This document shows, in pieces, positions 1 through 6,636 of a stretch of 14,496 bases of DNA. The translations under genes were made by a program, and so were the position numbers. The notes under the pieces were generated by a model that was not told where the DNA came from, searched no databases, and was given only the letters and a program-made list of their open reading frames with translations. The first letter of the stretch is position 1, and the number at the start of each line of letters is the position of its first letter. This DNA is from JABCPE02 sp963520725 (lineage in GTDB: Bacteria; Bacteroidota; Bacteroidia; Flavobacteriales; Weeksellaceae): assembly GCA_963520725.1 (NCBI GenBank), contig CAUQSG010000037.1:1-14496 (forward strand), in the 5' to 3' direction.

Positions 1-380
1 CTGGTCACCACTTCTATCCTGTCTATGGCATTTGCGGGCATTCCTTCTAGAAAGGCGCTTAGCTCATTGCTGGTAATATTCAGCGGTCGCCCATCCATAT
101 AGACATCCAGCATTTTCCCTTGATACGCCATCCCTGTAAGGTCTGAAACGATAAGCCCTGGCAGTTTTTTAATTCCTTCCAGCGCTGTTCCCGTGTTAAG
201 ATTCGGCTGTTCAGAAAAATCAAATATCGTGCGGTCAGCCTTCTGCTCCACCGCTTTTTTGGTTTTAGTAATCGTTACTTCTTTTATTTCCTTTTCTTTC
301 TTTTGGGTTTGTGGTTTTTCTTCTTGTGCCCATCCCATCACAGAAATAAGGAGTGATAATACAGCGATTTGTTTTTTCAT
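1..380 (-). CDS. TonB-dependent outer-membrane receptor, N-terminal part (runs off left edge)
   Basis: The frame is open from an ATG at 380 to the left edge, giving 126 codons without a stop. Residues 1-19 form a Sec signal peptide (basic start, hydrophobic core, then MGWAQ). A lysine/glutamate-rich linker follows, with IKEVTIT near residues 33-38, which resembles the TonB-box region. The plug domain comes next: TALEGIKKLPGLIV, then VYMDGRPLNI, then the plug-end motif AIDRIEVVT at the window edge. In this family the plug closes a 22-strand barrel and the TonB/ExbBD system drives uptake of a bound ligand. The N-terminal carboxypeptidase-regulatory-like domain that many Bacteroidota receptors carry before the plug is absent. 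The ligand cannot be read because the barrel lies outside the window. The gene has its own promoter, and a terminator separates it from the upstream capA-like gene, so it is probably the first gene of its transcript. Confidence 0.85.
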   Translation of the reverse strand, partial: MKKQIAVLSLLISVMGWAQEEKPQTQKKEKEIKEVTITKTKKAVEQKADRTIFDFSEQPNLNTGTALEGIKKLPGLIVSDLTGMAYQGKMLDVYMDGRPLNITSNELSAFLEGMPANAIDRIEVVT

Positions 381-408
381 TTTATATTAATTTTATGATT
401 TCTTGTCG

Positions 409-439
409 CAAACATAAATAATTTTTCGAAACTATGCAA
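409..439 (-). promoter_or_regulatory. Promoter of the TonB-dependent receptor gene
   Basis: On the minus strand TATGTTTG (416 to 409) fits the Bacteroidota -7 consensus TAnnTTTG. A TTG at 439-437 lies 20 bases upstream, inside the usual 17-23 base spacing for the -33 element. Transcription would begin near 402-404, about 22-24 bases before the ATG at 380. The -33 element sits inside the palindrome at 431-447. Confidence 0.6.
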
Positions 440-447
440 TGCATAGT
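431..447. promoter_or_regulatory. 17-base palindrome over the receptor -33 element (candidate operator)
   Basis: ACTATGCA and TGCATAGT are perfect inverted 8-base arms around a single central A. The site covers the TTG of the -33 element of the receptor promoter, a position where a bound dimeric regulator would block polymerase. It has no T-tract on either side that would suggest a terminator. An operator role is inferred from symmetry and position only, and I do not recognise the binding protein. Confidence 0.4.
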
Positions 448-524
448 AGTAAATTTTAAAATAAATTGATGTTTTTTTTATTTAAAAGTCTTCAAATTTA
501 AAATTTCATACCTAAAAAATAGAA

Positions 525-568
525 AAAATCCTACTGAGTTGTCATTTTACACCCTCGAATAGGATTTT
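525..568 (-). terminator. Probable terminator of the capA-like gene
   Basis: AAAATCCTA (525-533) and TAGGATTTT (560-568) form a perfect 9-base stem, with an inner GAG/CTC pairing in the 26-base loop region. Read on the minus strand, the stem starts 21 bases after the stop at 589 and ends in a run of T. The long loop makes it less certain than the other terminators here. Confidence 0.5.
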
Positions 569-588
569 ATCTTTGTTCAACCGAAAAA

Positions 589-1707
589 TCAGAGTTTTAT
601 CGTGTTTTCTTCGAATTTCAAATTCTGCTCTGGGAAGTCCAGTTTGGTGAGTTTTTTTATCCGCTGAAATGCCCTGTTCTCTGCATCCAGCTCCAGTCCT
701 TTTTCTTTGGTCTGCTTTACAGAAACCACCTTTGCGGAGAGAAAATCGCCGTTGGATTTCAGTTTTATGTCCAGCAGAGGCGCGATGCCTTTGTCTCCCG
801 TAAGGCTGAACCTCCCATAAGTATTGAAATTCCCAAGGCTGTACGCTATGAATTTATTTTTATAAACCTCCACTGCACGGGTCACATGCGGGCCGTGTCC
901 CAGCACAATATCCGCTCCTGCATCCACCACAGAGCGCGCGAAATGATGCACATCTCCTCTATTTTCTCCGTAAAAAATTTCTGCTTTTTTAGGAACTCTC
1001 ACATGCTCAGTCCCTTCCGCACCGCCATGAAAAGAAACAATGGTAATGTCCGTTTGGGATTTTAGTTCCTGCACTATTTCTTTGGCTTTTTTGACATCCA
1101 ATAGAGAGAGCATATTTTTATTCGGCGCAAAGGCGCAGAAACCGTATTTTATATTATCTTTCTCGAAAATCACGACTGGATATTCCTTTGTCCCTGCATG
1201 ATAAATCCCTGCATTGTCAAGAACTTTGGCTGTTGTTTTTCTTCCCAATAATCCAAAATCTCCTGCATGATTGTTCGCTGTGCTCATCAGATTAAACCCC
1301 GCTTCTTTGATGATTTTCCCGTACCGCTCTGGCATTCTGAAAACATAGCAGCTTTGAGGTTCTTTGTCCTCGCATTTTTGGGATTCGCCTTCATCTAAAA
1401 AAACGCCTTCCAAATTTCCAAAAACAATATCTCCTTTCAGATGATTTTTCACCTCTGAAAAACTTCCTGCCGCATCATCTTTCGGAAGATATTTTTTAGA
1501 CGGATAGGCGCTTCCTATCATGATATCGCCAACCGCCACTATGTTTATAATATCTTTTTTGAGTTTTTCCTCTGACTGTGGGTGTTCTACTTTTTTGAGC
1601 GAATCATCATTCTCTTTGGAAAAAATTTTTTCCAAATTCTCTTTTTTTTCACAAGAAAACAGCCCTAAAAGAACTGCCCAAAAGATAATTTTTCTTTTCA
1701 CTTTCAA
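589..1707 (-). CDS. CapA-family metallophosphatase lipoprotein
   Basis: This 372-residue protein starts with a lipoprotein signal (hydrophobic residues 7-17, lipobox LFSC, Cys19), so it is probably anchored in the envelope. A charged linker runs to about residue 52. The rest is a CapA/PgsA-type metallophosphoesterase domain (the family Pfam calls PGA_cap): VGDIM at 59-63, FGNLEG at 96-101, ANNH at 144-147, an HGG at 227-229, LGHGPHV at 269-275 and AYSLGNF at 288-294. These supply the Asp, Asn and His residues expected for two metal ions. Relatives take part in poly-gamma-glutamate or capsule export, but many Bacteroidota copies stand alone with no capsule genes, as here, so the substrate is unknown. 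There is no in-frame ATG upstream. The start is TTG at 1707, or GTG at 1701, and both keep the signal peptide. A weak -7-like TATCTTTA lies at 1732-1725. Confidence 0.85.
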   Translation of the reverse strand: MKVKRKIIFWAVLLGLFSCEKKENLEKIFSKENDDSLKKVEHPQSEEKLKKDIINIVAVGDIMIGSAYPSKKYLPKDDAAGSFSEVKNHLKGDIVFGNLEGVFLDEGESQKCEDKEPQSCYVFRMPERYGKIIKEAGFNLMSTANNHAGDFGLLGRKTTAKVLDNAGIYHAGTKEYPVVIFEKDNIKYGFCAFAPNKNMLSLLDVKKAKEIVQELKSQTDITIVSFHGGAEGTEHVRVPKKAEIFYGENRGDVHHFARSVVDAGADIVLGHGPHVTRAVEVYKNKFIAYSLGNFNTYGRFSLTGDKGIAPLLDIKLKSNGDFLSAKVVSVKQTKEKGLELDAENRAFQRIKKLTKLDFPEQNLKFEENTIKL

Positions 1708-1761
1708 TCTGCTTAATAACGGCGTAAAGATACAAAATTCATCAAAAAAAATAATTGATGT

Positions 1762-1794
1762 TTGATATTGAATATTTTATTTTTTTTATCTTTG
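1762..1794 (+). promoter_or_regulatory. Promoter of the nusB operon
   Basis: TATCTTTG at 1787-1794 matches TAnnTTTG exactly. Possible -33 elements are TTG at 1762-1764 (22-base spacer) and TTG at 1768-1770 (16-base spacer). The start codon at 1817 lies 22 bases beyond the -7 element, leaving a leader of about 16 bases. Confidence 0.65.
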
Positions 1795-1816
1795 CCCACT
1801 TAAAGTTCTTTGAAAA

Positions 1817-2722
1817 ATGTTAGGAAGAAGACAATTACGAGAAAAAACCATCCAGACCCTTTATTCTTATCAGCAAAATCCTATAAAACAGGATGTTTTG
1901 GCAAGAAATATGTTTGTCGAAATAGATAAGATTTACTCTTTGTACATCTATCAGCTTAATTTTCTCATCGCCTTGAAAAAAATCGCAGAGAAACAAATGG
2001 AGCTGAACAAAAACAAGTATATAAAAACCGAAGAAGACCTCAATCCCAATCGGAAATTCATCCGAAATCAGGCGATAGAACTTCTCGAGCAAAACGAAGA
2101 AAGATTGTCTTTCAGCACTAAACATCAGAATCTAATCTGGGACATCCATGATGACCTGCTCATCAAGGTTTTTAACAAAATAAAAGCCAGCAAACTCTTT
2201 CAAGATTATATGAAAGGTGATGAATTCTCTTTCGAGGAAGACCAAAAATTCATCGGAAAAGTTTTCCTAAGATATGTCGCAGAAAACGAGGATTTCCAGA
2301 ACCATTTAGAAGATTTAGAACTTCACTGGGCGGATGATTTCCACATCGCCAACTCCATGACGCAGAAAACTATCGGTTTCCTCAGCAAGGACAAACCTTC
2401 GCATACTTTGATAAAGATGATAAAAGATGAAGATGATAGAAATTTCGCTCTGAAACTGCTCAACGAAACCCTGAACCACTGGGAAGAAACCGAAAAAAAG
2501 ATAGAAGAAAGACTGGAGAATTGGGATTTAGACCGTATCTCGCTAATGGACAAAATCATTTTGGCTACCGCTATTTCAGAATTGGACTATTTCCCTCTGA
2601 CGCCTGCCAGAATCATCATCAATGAATATATAGAAATCGCAAAGGCTTTCGCTACTGACAAATCTCAAATCTTTGTAAACGGAATCCTTGACCGATACAT
2701 CAAAAGCAACAATAGAAATTAA
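1817..2722 (+). CDS. nusB: Transcription antitermination factor NusB
   Basis: NusB binds boxA RNA with NusE (ribosomal protein uS10) and supports antitermination of rRNA transcription in the cytoplasm. The N-terminus MLGRRQLREKTIQTLYSYQQ is the usual first helix. The C-terminal part carries the signature: SLMDKIILATAISEL, then PARIIINEYIEIAKAF, then FVNGILD at residues 286-292. At 301 residues it is about twice the length of E. coli NusB (around 140). The extra residues lie between the first helix and the C-terminal core, a longer form I associate with Bacteroidota. It is the first gene of a nusB-DUF1573-yajC operon (gaps of 29 and 25 bases) driven by the promoter just upstream. Identification is secure. 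Confidence 0.95.
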   Translation: MLGRRQLREKTIQTLYSYQQNPIKQDVLARNMFVEIDKIYSLYIYQLNFLIALKKIAEKQMELNKNKYIKTEEDLNPNRKFIRNQAIELLEQNEERLSFSTKHQNLIWDIHDDLLIKVFNKIKASKLFQDYMKGDEFSFEEDQKFIGKVFLRYVAENEDFQNHLEDLELHWADDFHIANSMTQKTIGFLSKDKPSHTLIKMIKDEDDRNFALKLLNETLNHWEETEKKIEERLENWDLDRISLMDKIILATAISELDYFPLTPARIIINEYIEIAKAFATDKSQIFVNGILDRYIKSNNRN

Positions 2723-2751
2723 ATTTTAACCTTAAAATAACCAAAAAAGAA

Positions 2752-3186
2752 ATGAAAAACACCTTGAAACTTTCAGGAATAGGGCTGATGATGCTCCTTG
2801 CAGTAGTATCTTGCCAAAAAAACGAAAAAGCAGACCCAATGCCAGAGCCTGTGGAAGAAGCTAAACCAGAACAACCAATGACGAAGGCGAGTTTTGCTAA
2901 AGAAGAGCACGATTTTGGGACGATGAAAAAAGGTGAAGTGGTGCAGCATGTTTACGAAGTGACTAACACAGGTGACAAACCTCTGTATATCAACTCCGTA
3001 CAGCCTGCATGTGGATGCACAGCGCCAGACTACACCAAAGACGCCATCGCACCAAGAGAAAAGGGACAAGTAACACTGAGTTTTGACTCCAAAAACTTCA
3101 ATGGAGCTGTAACGAAAACTGCACAAGTATTCATGAACGCAGAAAACTCTCCTGTTACACTGAGTTTTAAGGCAAATGTACAATAA
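2752..3186 (+). CDS. DUF1573 domain lipoprotein
   Basis: This is a 144-residue lipoprotein. The signal peptide ends in VVSC, with the lipidated cysteine at about residue 21, followed by QKNEK and a proline/glutamate-rich tether to about residue 45. Residues 46-144 form a DUF1573 domain, an Ig-like all-beta fold of unknown function. Its motifs are HDFGTMKKGEVV, then YEVTNTGDKPL, then ACGCTAPDY, then KGQVTLSFDSKNFNGAVTKT. The C-G-C pair in the ACGCTAPDY segment is typical of the family. It sits between nusB and yajC with short gaps and no promoter or terminator, so it is co-transcribed. The residues after the cysteine resemble the lipoprotein export signal described in Capnocytophaga, which would put it on the cell surface; that is inference. 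Its molecular role is not known. Confidence 0.88.
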   Translation: MKNTLKLSGIGLMMLLAVVSCQKNEKADPMPEPVEEAKPEQPMTKASFAKEEHDFGTMKKGEVVQHVYEVTNTGDKPLYINSVQPACGCTAPDYTKDAIAPREKGQVTLSFDSKNFNGAVTKTAQVFMNAENSPVTLSFKANVQ

Positions 3187-3211
3187 ACACTTAGAAAAAC
3201 TTTAATATAAA

Positions 3212-3502
3212 ATGGAAAACTTACAACAGTTCATACCGATGTTGCTGATTTTGGTTGCATTCTATTTCCTAATGATAAGACCACAGCTCACGAAACAGAA
3301 AAAAGAAAAACAATTTCAGGAGAATCTGAAACCAGGGAGAAGAGTCGTAACGACTTCTGGTATCCACGGGCGTATCTTCTCCATTGCAGAAGACGGCGTA
3401 GTCATAGAGACGCTTTCTGGTAAGCTGAAAATGGAATTGGCAGCAATATCCAAAGACCTTACCCTCAGCCGTTTTCCTGAGGATAGCGAAGAAAAGAAAT
3501 AA
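3212..3502 (+). CDS. yajC: Preprotein translocase accessory subunit YajC
   Basis: YajC is a small inner-membrane protein that associates with the SecDF part of the Sec translocon. The 96-residue product has one N-terminal membrane helix at about residues 7-22 (FIPMLLILVAFYFLMI), followed by RPQ and a basic stretch. The cytoplasmic domain holds the family signature: LKPGRRVVTTSGIHGRI near 40-56, then EDGVVIETLSGKLKMEL. The length is normal. It is the last gene of the nusB operon, followed 5 bases after the stop by a strong terminator. Identification is secure. Confidence 0.95.
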   Translation: MENLQQFIPMLLILVAFYFLMIRPQLTKQKKEKQFQENLKPGRRVVTTSGIHGRIFSIAEDGVVIETLSGKLKMELAAISKDLTLSRFPEDSEEKK

Positions 3503-3507
3503 TAAAC

Positions 3508-3536
3508 AAATCCCTATCACAGATAGGGATTTTTAT
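3508..3536 (+). terminator. Terminator of the nusB-DUF1573-yajC operon
   Basis: AAATCCCTATC (3508-3518) and GATAGGGATTT (3522-3532) form a perfect 11-base stem with a 3-base loop, followed by T-rich sequence. The opposite strand gives a similar hairpin ending in TTTGTTTATT. It may therefore also stop the facing lipoprotein gene, whose restored reading frame ends at 3552. Confidence 0.9.
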
Positions 3537-3551
3537 TTTATAAAAAACTTT

Positions 3552-3876
3552 CTAATGTAGTTCTACCTTGCTGTCTTTCATGACATTGGTTACTCCTTTT
3601 ATGTTTTCAAAGTATTTTCTCCCTTGTTCTATGGATTTCCCTTGGGAGGATTCTCACTGCGATGCCTTTCATTTCCTTGTATTCATAGATAATTTCCGCA
3701 CCATAGGATTTTACTTTTCTTTTTAATTTCAGAAGAGAAATTTCATTCTCATTATAAAAAACAATCAGTGTTCGGTCTTCTTGGGTGTATGTTTCTTCCT
3801 GTTGATACACGGCTTTTTGGGTCTGCGTACAGCTGATAAATGATATTGCAATAAGTAATAATAATATCCTTCTCAT
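3552..3876 (-). pseudogene. Small lipoprotein with inhibitor-I9-like half, broken by a one-base frameshift
   Basis: The first frame runs from ATG 3876 to a stop at 3607 (89 residues). It begins with a lipoprotein signal (RRILLLLIAISFISC, Cys16). After GIAVRI (to about residue 76) its sequence turns into non-protein-like ILPREIHRTREKIL. The next frame carries on sensibly from about 3650 to a stop at 3552, reading GKSIEQGRKYFENIKG then VTNVMKDSKVELH. Removing one base between about 3644 and 3652 gives a single 107-residue protein; dropping the minus-strand T at 3647 would give RIPQGKSIEQG. The joined residues 36-107 (TLIVFY, then EIIYEYKEMKGIAVRIP, then KGVTNVMKDSKV) resemble the inhibitor-I9 / subtilisin-propeptide fold. 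No protease domain is attached. It may be a true pseudogene, a sequencing error or, less likely, a programmed +1 shift. It has its own promoter. Confidence 0.65.
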
Positions 3877-3892
3877 TTCTAAAAATTTACTC

Positions 3893-3924
3893 CAAATTTA
3901 TTAAACATTTTATAATTAAACAAA
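3893..3924 (-). promoter_or_regulatory. Promoter of the small lipoprotein gene
   Basis: On the minus strand TAAATTTG (3900 to 3893) matches the -7 consensus, and TTTG (3924 to 3921) lies exactly 20 bases upstream as the -33 element. This is the best full match in the window. The ATG at 3876 is 16 bases past the -7 element. Confidence 0.7.
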
Positions 3925-3926
3925 AT

Positions 3927-3949
3927 TTCCCTTACCGAAGCAAAGGGAA
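3927..3949 (-). terminator. Possible terminator of the GyrI-like gene
   Basis: TTCCCTT (3927-3933) and AAGGGAA (3943-3949) pair around a 9-base loop. On the minus strand the stem is followed by ATTTTG. It lies 73 bases after the stop at 4022. The stem is short and the T-run weak. Confidence 0.4.
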
Positions 3950-4021
3950 TGGAATTATATACTAATATTTCTTTATCAAATTATTTTAAATTCTTCTTAA
4001 AAATTCAGATTTATTGTCTTT

Positions 4022-4471
4022 TTATATATTAGAATCTTTTACACCTATAAAAATCTCCACCTCCGAGAGGTCGCCTTGCTGAGATTTTTCTGTATACAAT
4101 TCATAATCATATTGATAAAGCCTATTTAGCTCCTTATCCTGCTCCCATATTTTCTGCCATGCTTCTGCTACAGCCTGAGGCATTGCTCCTTTAGCAAGAA
4201 ATCTCTTAAAATTCTGTTTAGGAAACTCCCTTCCGACCAATCCGCTTGGGATTTCATCAAGCGAAGATACTTCCAGTCCCAAAAGCGTGGTATATTCACC
4301 TGTATAATCACTTTCGTAGTCTGTATAGATAGCGTAAACATTGCTGTTCACTGCATTTGGGATTTTGCTGATGATATTTTCAGAAAAAAATCTATTCCAA
4401 AGACCTCCGATGTCCTGCATTGCTTGTCCATTCTGATTTGTTGTGCGTGTTTCTATACCAATTATTTTCAT
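4022..4471 (-). CDS. Stand-alone GyrI-like / AraC-type effector-binding domain protein
   Basis: This 149-residue protein consists of one effector-binding domain of the GyrI-like (SOUL/BacRBD) superfamily. Visible features are an opening beta strand MKIIGIETRT, the helix MQDIGGLWNRFF, strands VYAIYTDYESDYTGEYTTLLGLEV at 46-69, the helix AVAEAWQKIWEQ at 100-111 and the DYELY segment with Glu124, a position that often binds cationic ligands in this superfamily. No helix-turn-helix is attached, so it is not a complete AraC-type regulator. Its length suits a free-standing ligand-binding or sequestering protein. I chose ATG 4471 over TTG 4492 because the TTG lies inside the probable -7 promoter element (4490-4497). 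The ligand is unknown, and its neighbours give no clue. Confidence 0.75.
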   Translation of the reverse strand: MKIIGIETRTTNQNGQAMQDIGGLWNRFFSENIISKIPNAVNSNVYAIYTDYESDYTGEYTTLLGLEVSSLDEIPSGLVGREFPKQNFKRFLAKGAMPQAVAEAWQKIWEQDKELNRLYQYDYELYTEKSQQGDLSEVEIFIGVKDSNI

Positions 4472-4489
4472 ATCTATAATTTTACATTG

Positions 4490-4497
4490 CAAAACTA
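4490..4497 (-). promoter_or_regulatory. -7 element of the GyrI-like gene
   Basis: TAGTTTTG on the minus strand fits TAnnTTTG. No good TTG-type -33 element is seen 17-23 bases upstream. It ends 18 bases before ATG 4471 and overlaps an alternative TTG start, which argues against the longer reading frame. Confidence 0.45.
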
Positions 4498-4606
4498 AAT
4501 AATTTTTTTAGTAAAAAAATATTATAATCATTATCTAAGTATTCATCCAAATTATTCTTATATAAATATTAAAAGTTTTTCTATCCAATAAAAACAATTT
4601 CTTATT

Positions 4607-5182
4607 TTAATCTACAAAATCCTGCGCGAATGATTTGATTTCAGGGAAGAAAATTTCGTATTTCTCACGGAGGAAATCTTTATTTGCTAAAAACGCAGGG
4701 AATACATTGGTGGTTTTGTCCAGAAACTGGGCTTTGTTTACCACATTCCGAAAGCTGTACTCTATCCCCCACTCATTTCGGTAGTTGTAGAGCCAGTCGT
4801 CCTGCTGCATCTTATCCAAAACTTTTTTGAAAACCTCGGGCAGAAATTCCTCGTAACGGCGGAGGACAGCATAGACCCTATGCGAATGCTCCTGCCACTC
4901 GCGCTGGGAATTTTCGGCGGTATCATTTGCGAGGAAATAGTCAAACGCCACATCCACAAACGCCCCAGAATACAATCTTACCAGCGGTCGGAAAGGTGCT
5001 TTCGCTTCATGTATCAGAGGATGCGCATCCGTGAAAGTATCTATCGCTCTATGCAGTTTTATGCCTTTCTGTATGCTCTCTGGAAGGCGGGCTACATCTC
5101 TGTTCTTCACAAAATCCGCAATCATATTGCCGACGAGCTGTTCCTCGGAAAAAGAAAGATAAGAATGGGCTAAAAAATTCAT
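4607..5182 (-). CDS. acpH: Acyl carrier protein phosphodiesterase (AcpH family)
   Basis: AcpH removes the 4'-phosphopantetheine arm from holo-ACP in the cytoplasm, giving apo-ACP. The 191-residue product has the family start MNFLAHSYLSF and then LVGNMIADF, followed by LHRAIDTFTDAHP (His44, Asp48, Asp52, His54). It then has YSGAFVDVAFDYFLAND (Asp77, Asp81), a divergent HD-like metal site. The length matches E. coli AcpH (about 193). The gene follows radA on the same strand with a 50-base gap and no recognisable promoter, so the two are probably co-transcribed. The family is clear; the precise activity is inferred from E. coli. Confidence 0.85.
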   Translation of the reverse strand: MNFLAHSYLSFSEEQLVGNMIADFVKNRDVARLPESIQKGIKLHRAIDTFTDAHPLIHEAKAPFRPLVRLYSGAFVDVAFDYFLANDTAENSQREWQEHSHRVYAVLRRYEEFLPEVFKKVLDKMQQDDWLYNYRNEWGIEYSFRNVVNKAQFLDKTTNVFPAFLANKDFLREKYEIFFPEIKSFAQDFVD

Positions 5183-5232
5183 TTTGTATTCTGCATTTTA
5201 ATTTGATAAAGCCGATGAAAACCAGCGACTTC

Positions 5233-6585
5233 CTAAAACAATCTTTGATGAAAATCCTCTATTTTGCTGACTTCCACAATTTCTATTTTAAAGCTTTTTT
5301 TAGGAAGTTTGTTTTGTTTAGAAATGAAAATCCTCTCGTAGCCTAATTTCTCCGCCTCCAAAATCCTTTTCTCCACCTGCGGAACAGGGCGAATCTCTCC
5401 GCTGAGTCCTATTTCTCCCGCAAAACAAACATTATCAGGTATCGCCTCATCTTCATTGGAAGAAAGGATGGCTGCCACTACTGCCAAATCCAGCGCCGTG
5501 TCGCCCGTTTTCATTCCTCCTGTGATATTCAGAAAAACATCCTTCGCGCCGAGCATAAAACCTGCCCGTTTTTCTAAAACCGCAAGGAGCATATTCAGCC
5601 TCTTACTGTCAAAACCTGTGGAACTACGCTGCGGCGTTCCATAGACCGCACTGCTTACCAATGCCTGAATTTCCAGAAGCATGGCTCTGTTTCCCTCCAA
5701 AGTAACCGCCACTGCATTCCCTGAAAGGTCTTCGGATTTTTTAGTAATGAGGATTTCGGAAGGGTTTTTGATTTCTTTTAATCCTGCTGAAATCATTTCA
5801 TAAATCCCAATTTCAGAAGTGGAACCAAATCTGTTCTTACTCGCTCTCAGCAGTCGGAAAAGGTGATTTCTGTCGCCATCAAAATTGAGAACCACATCCA
5901 CCATATGTTCTAGGACTTTTGGCCCTGCAATCTGCCCATCCTTTGTGATGTGTCCCACCAAGAAAACTGGAATATTGGTTTCTTTGGCAAATTTAATGAC
6001 CTCCGAAGAGCATTCTCTAATCTGCGAAACTGTCCCTGGCGAACTATCTATCAGCTGGGACTGAAGCGTCTGGATACTGTCTATAATCACAAAATCTGGC
6101 TCAAGTTTTTTCGCCTCGGAAAGGATTTTCTCCACCGAAGTCTCGGTGTAGAGGAAACAATTTGGATTTTGGATTTCGGTAAGCCTGTCCGCTCTCATTT
6201 TTATCTGTGATGCACTCTCCTCGCCTGAAACATAGAGTATTTTTTTCTTCATTTTCAGGGCAAGCTGCAGGAGCAGTGTAGATTTCCCAATCCCTGGTTC
6301 GCCGCCTATCAAGGTAACTGAGCCCAGCACGATGCCTCCTCCCAGCACTCTATTCAGCTCCTCGCTGGGAGTTTTTATACGATGTTCGGCATTCACCTCC
6401 ACATCCGTTATCGTCACTACTTTTTGTTTCCCTTCGCCCAAAATATGGTAAGTAGGCGACTTTGTTTTTTCTACAATTTCCTCCACCAGAGTATTCCAAG
6501 AACCGCAGTTCCTACACTGTCCGAGCCACTGCAAATACTGCGTTCCGCAATTCTGACAGAAATATGCTGTTTTTACTTTTGCCAC
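5233..6585 (-). CDS. radA: DNA repair protein RadA
   Basis: RadA is a RecA-like ATPase that drives branch migration during recombination repair. The 450-residue product has all parts in order: a C4 zinc finger (Cys10, 13, 24, 27), the Walker A motif GGEPGIGKST at 94-103, Walker B VIID at 166-169 and the RadA-specific KNRFG at 250-254. The C-terminal Lon-protease-like domain contains the segment GDTALDLAVVAAILSS. That domain is non-proteolytic in studied RadA proteins and serves as an assembly platform. The length is normal. Translation starts at GTG 6585 (VAKVKTAYFC..., read as Met), where other RadA proteins start, and no in-frame ATG lies nearby. It is divergent from the MlaE-like gene, with only 51 bases between them, and probably leads a radA-acpH transcript. 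Confidence 0.96.
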   Translation of the reverse strand: MAKVKTAYFCQNCGTQYLQWLGQCRNCGSWNTLVEEIVEKTKSPTYHILGEGKQKVVTITDVEVNAEHRIKTPSEELNRVLGGGIVLGSVTLIGGEPGIGKSTLLLQLALKMKKKILYVSGEESASQIKMRADRLTEIQNPNCFLYTETSVEKILSEAKKLEPDFVIIDSIQTLQSQLIDSSPGTVSQIRECSSEVIKFAKETNIPVFLVGHITKDGQIAGPKVLEHMVDVVLNFDGDRNHLFRLLRASKNRFGSTSEIGIYEMISAGLKEIKNPSEILITKKSEDLSGNAVAVTLEGNRAMLLEIQALVSSAVYGTPQRSSTGFDSKRLNMLLAVLEKRAGFMLGAKDVFLNITGGMKTGDTALDLAVVAAILSSNEDEAIPDNVCFAGEIGLSGEIRPVPQVEKRILEAEKLGYERIFISKQNKLPKKSFKIEIVEVSKIEDFHQRLF

Positions 6586-6624
6586 AAATGATGTTTTAGG
6601 TGGTGCAATTTAAACAAAAAAGAT

Positions 6625-6632
6625 TATTTTTG
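6625..6632 (+). promoter_or_regulatory. -7 element of the MlaE/MlaF-like operon
   Basis: TATTTTTG fits TAnnTTTG, but no clear -33 element is seen at the right distance. It ends only 4 bases before ATG 6637, so the message would be leaderless or nearly so unless translation begins at the second ATG (6646). Confidence 0.45.
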
Positions 6633-6636
6633 CATC

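Noticed and set aside
589..1707. Capsule or poly-gamma-glutamate biosynthesis locus
   Set aside because: Only the CapA-like metallophosphatase is present, with no CapB/CapC-like ligase or polysaccharide genes beside it, so no capsule pathway is claimed.
2773..3183. 136-codon open frame on the minus strand across the DUF1573 gene
   Set aside because: It mirrors a well-supported gene, is unusually rich in Cys, Phe and His, has no promoter and has no recognisable domain.
3607..3876. 89-residue lipoprotein as a complete gene
   Set aside because: The last residues do not fit the fold, while the next frame continues it to a natural end beside a terminator. A frameshifted 107-residue gene explains the sequence better.
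4880..5173. 97-codon plus-strand frame opposite acpH
   Set aside because: It is antisense to conserved AcpH motifs, has no promoter, and its composition is that of a shadow frame.
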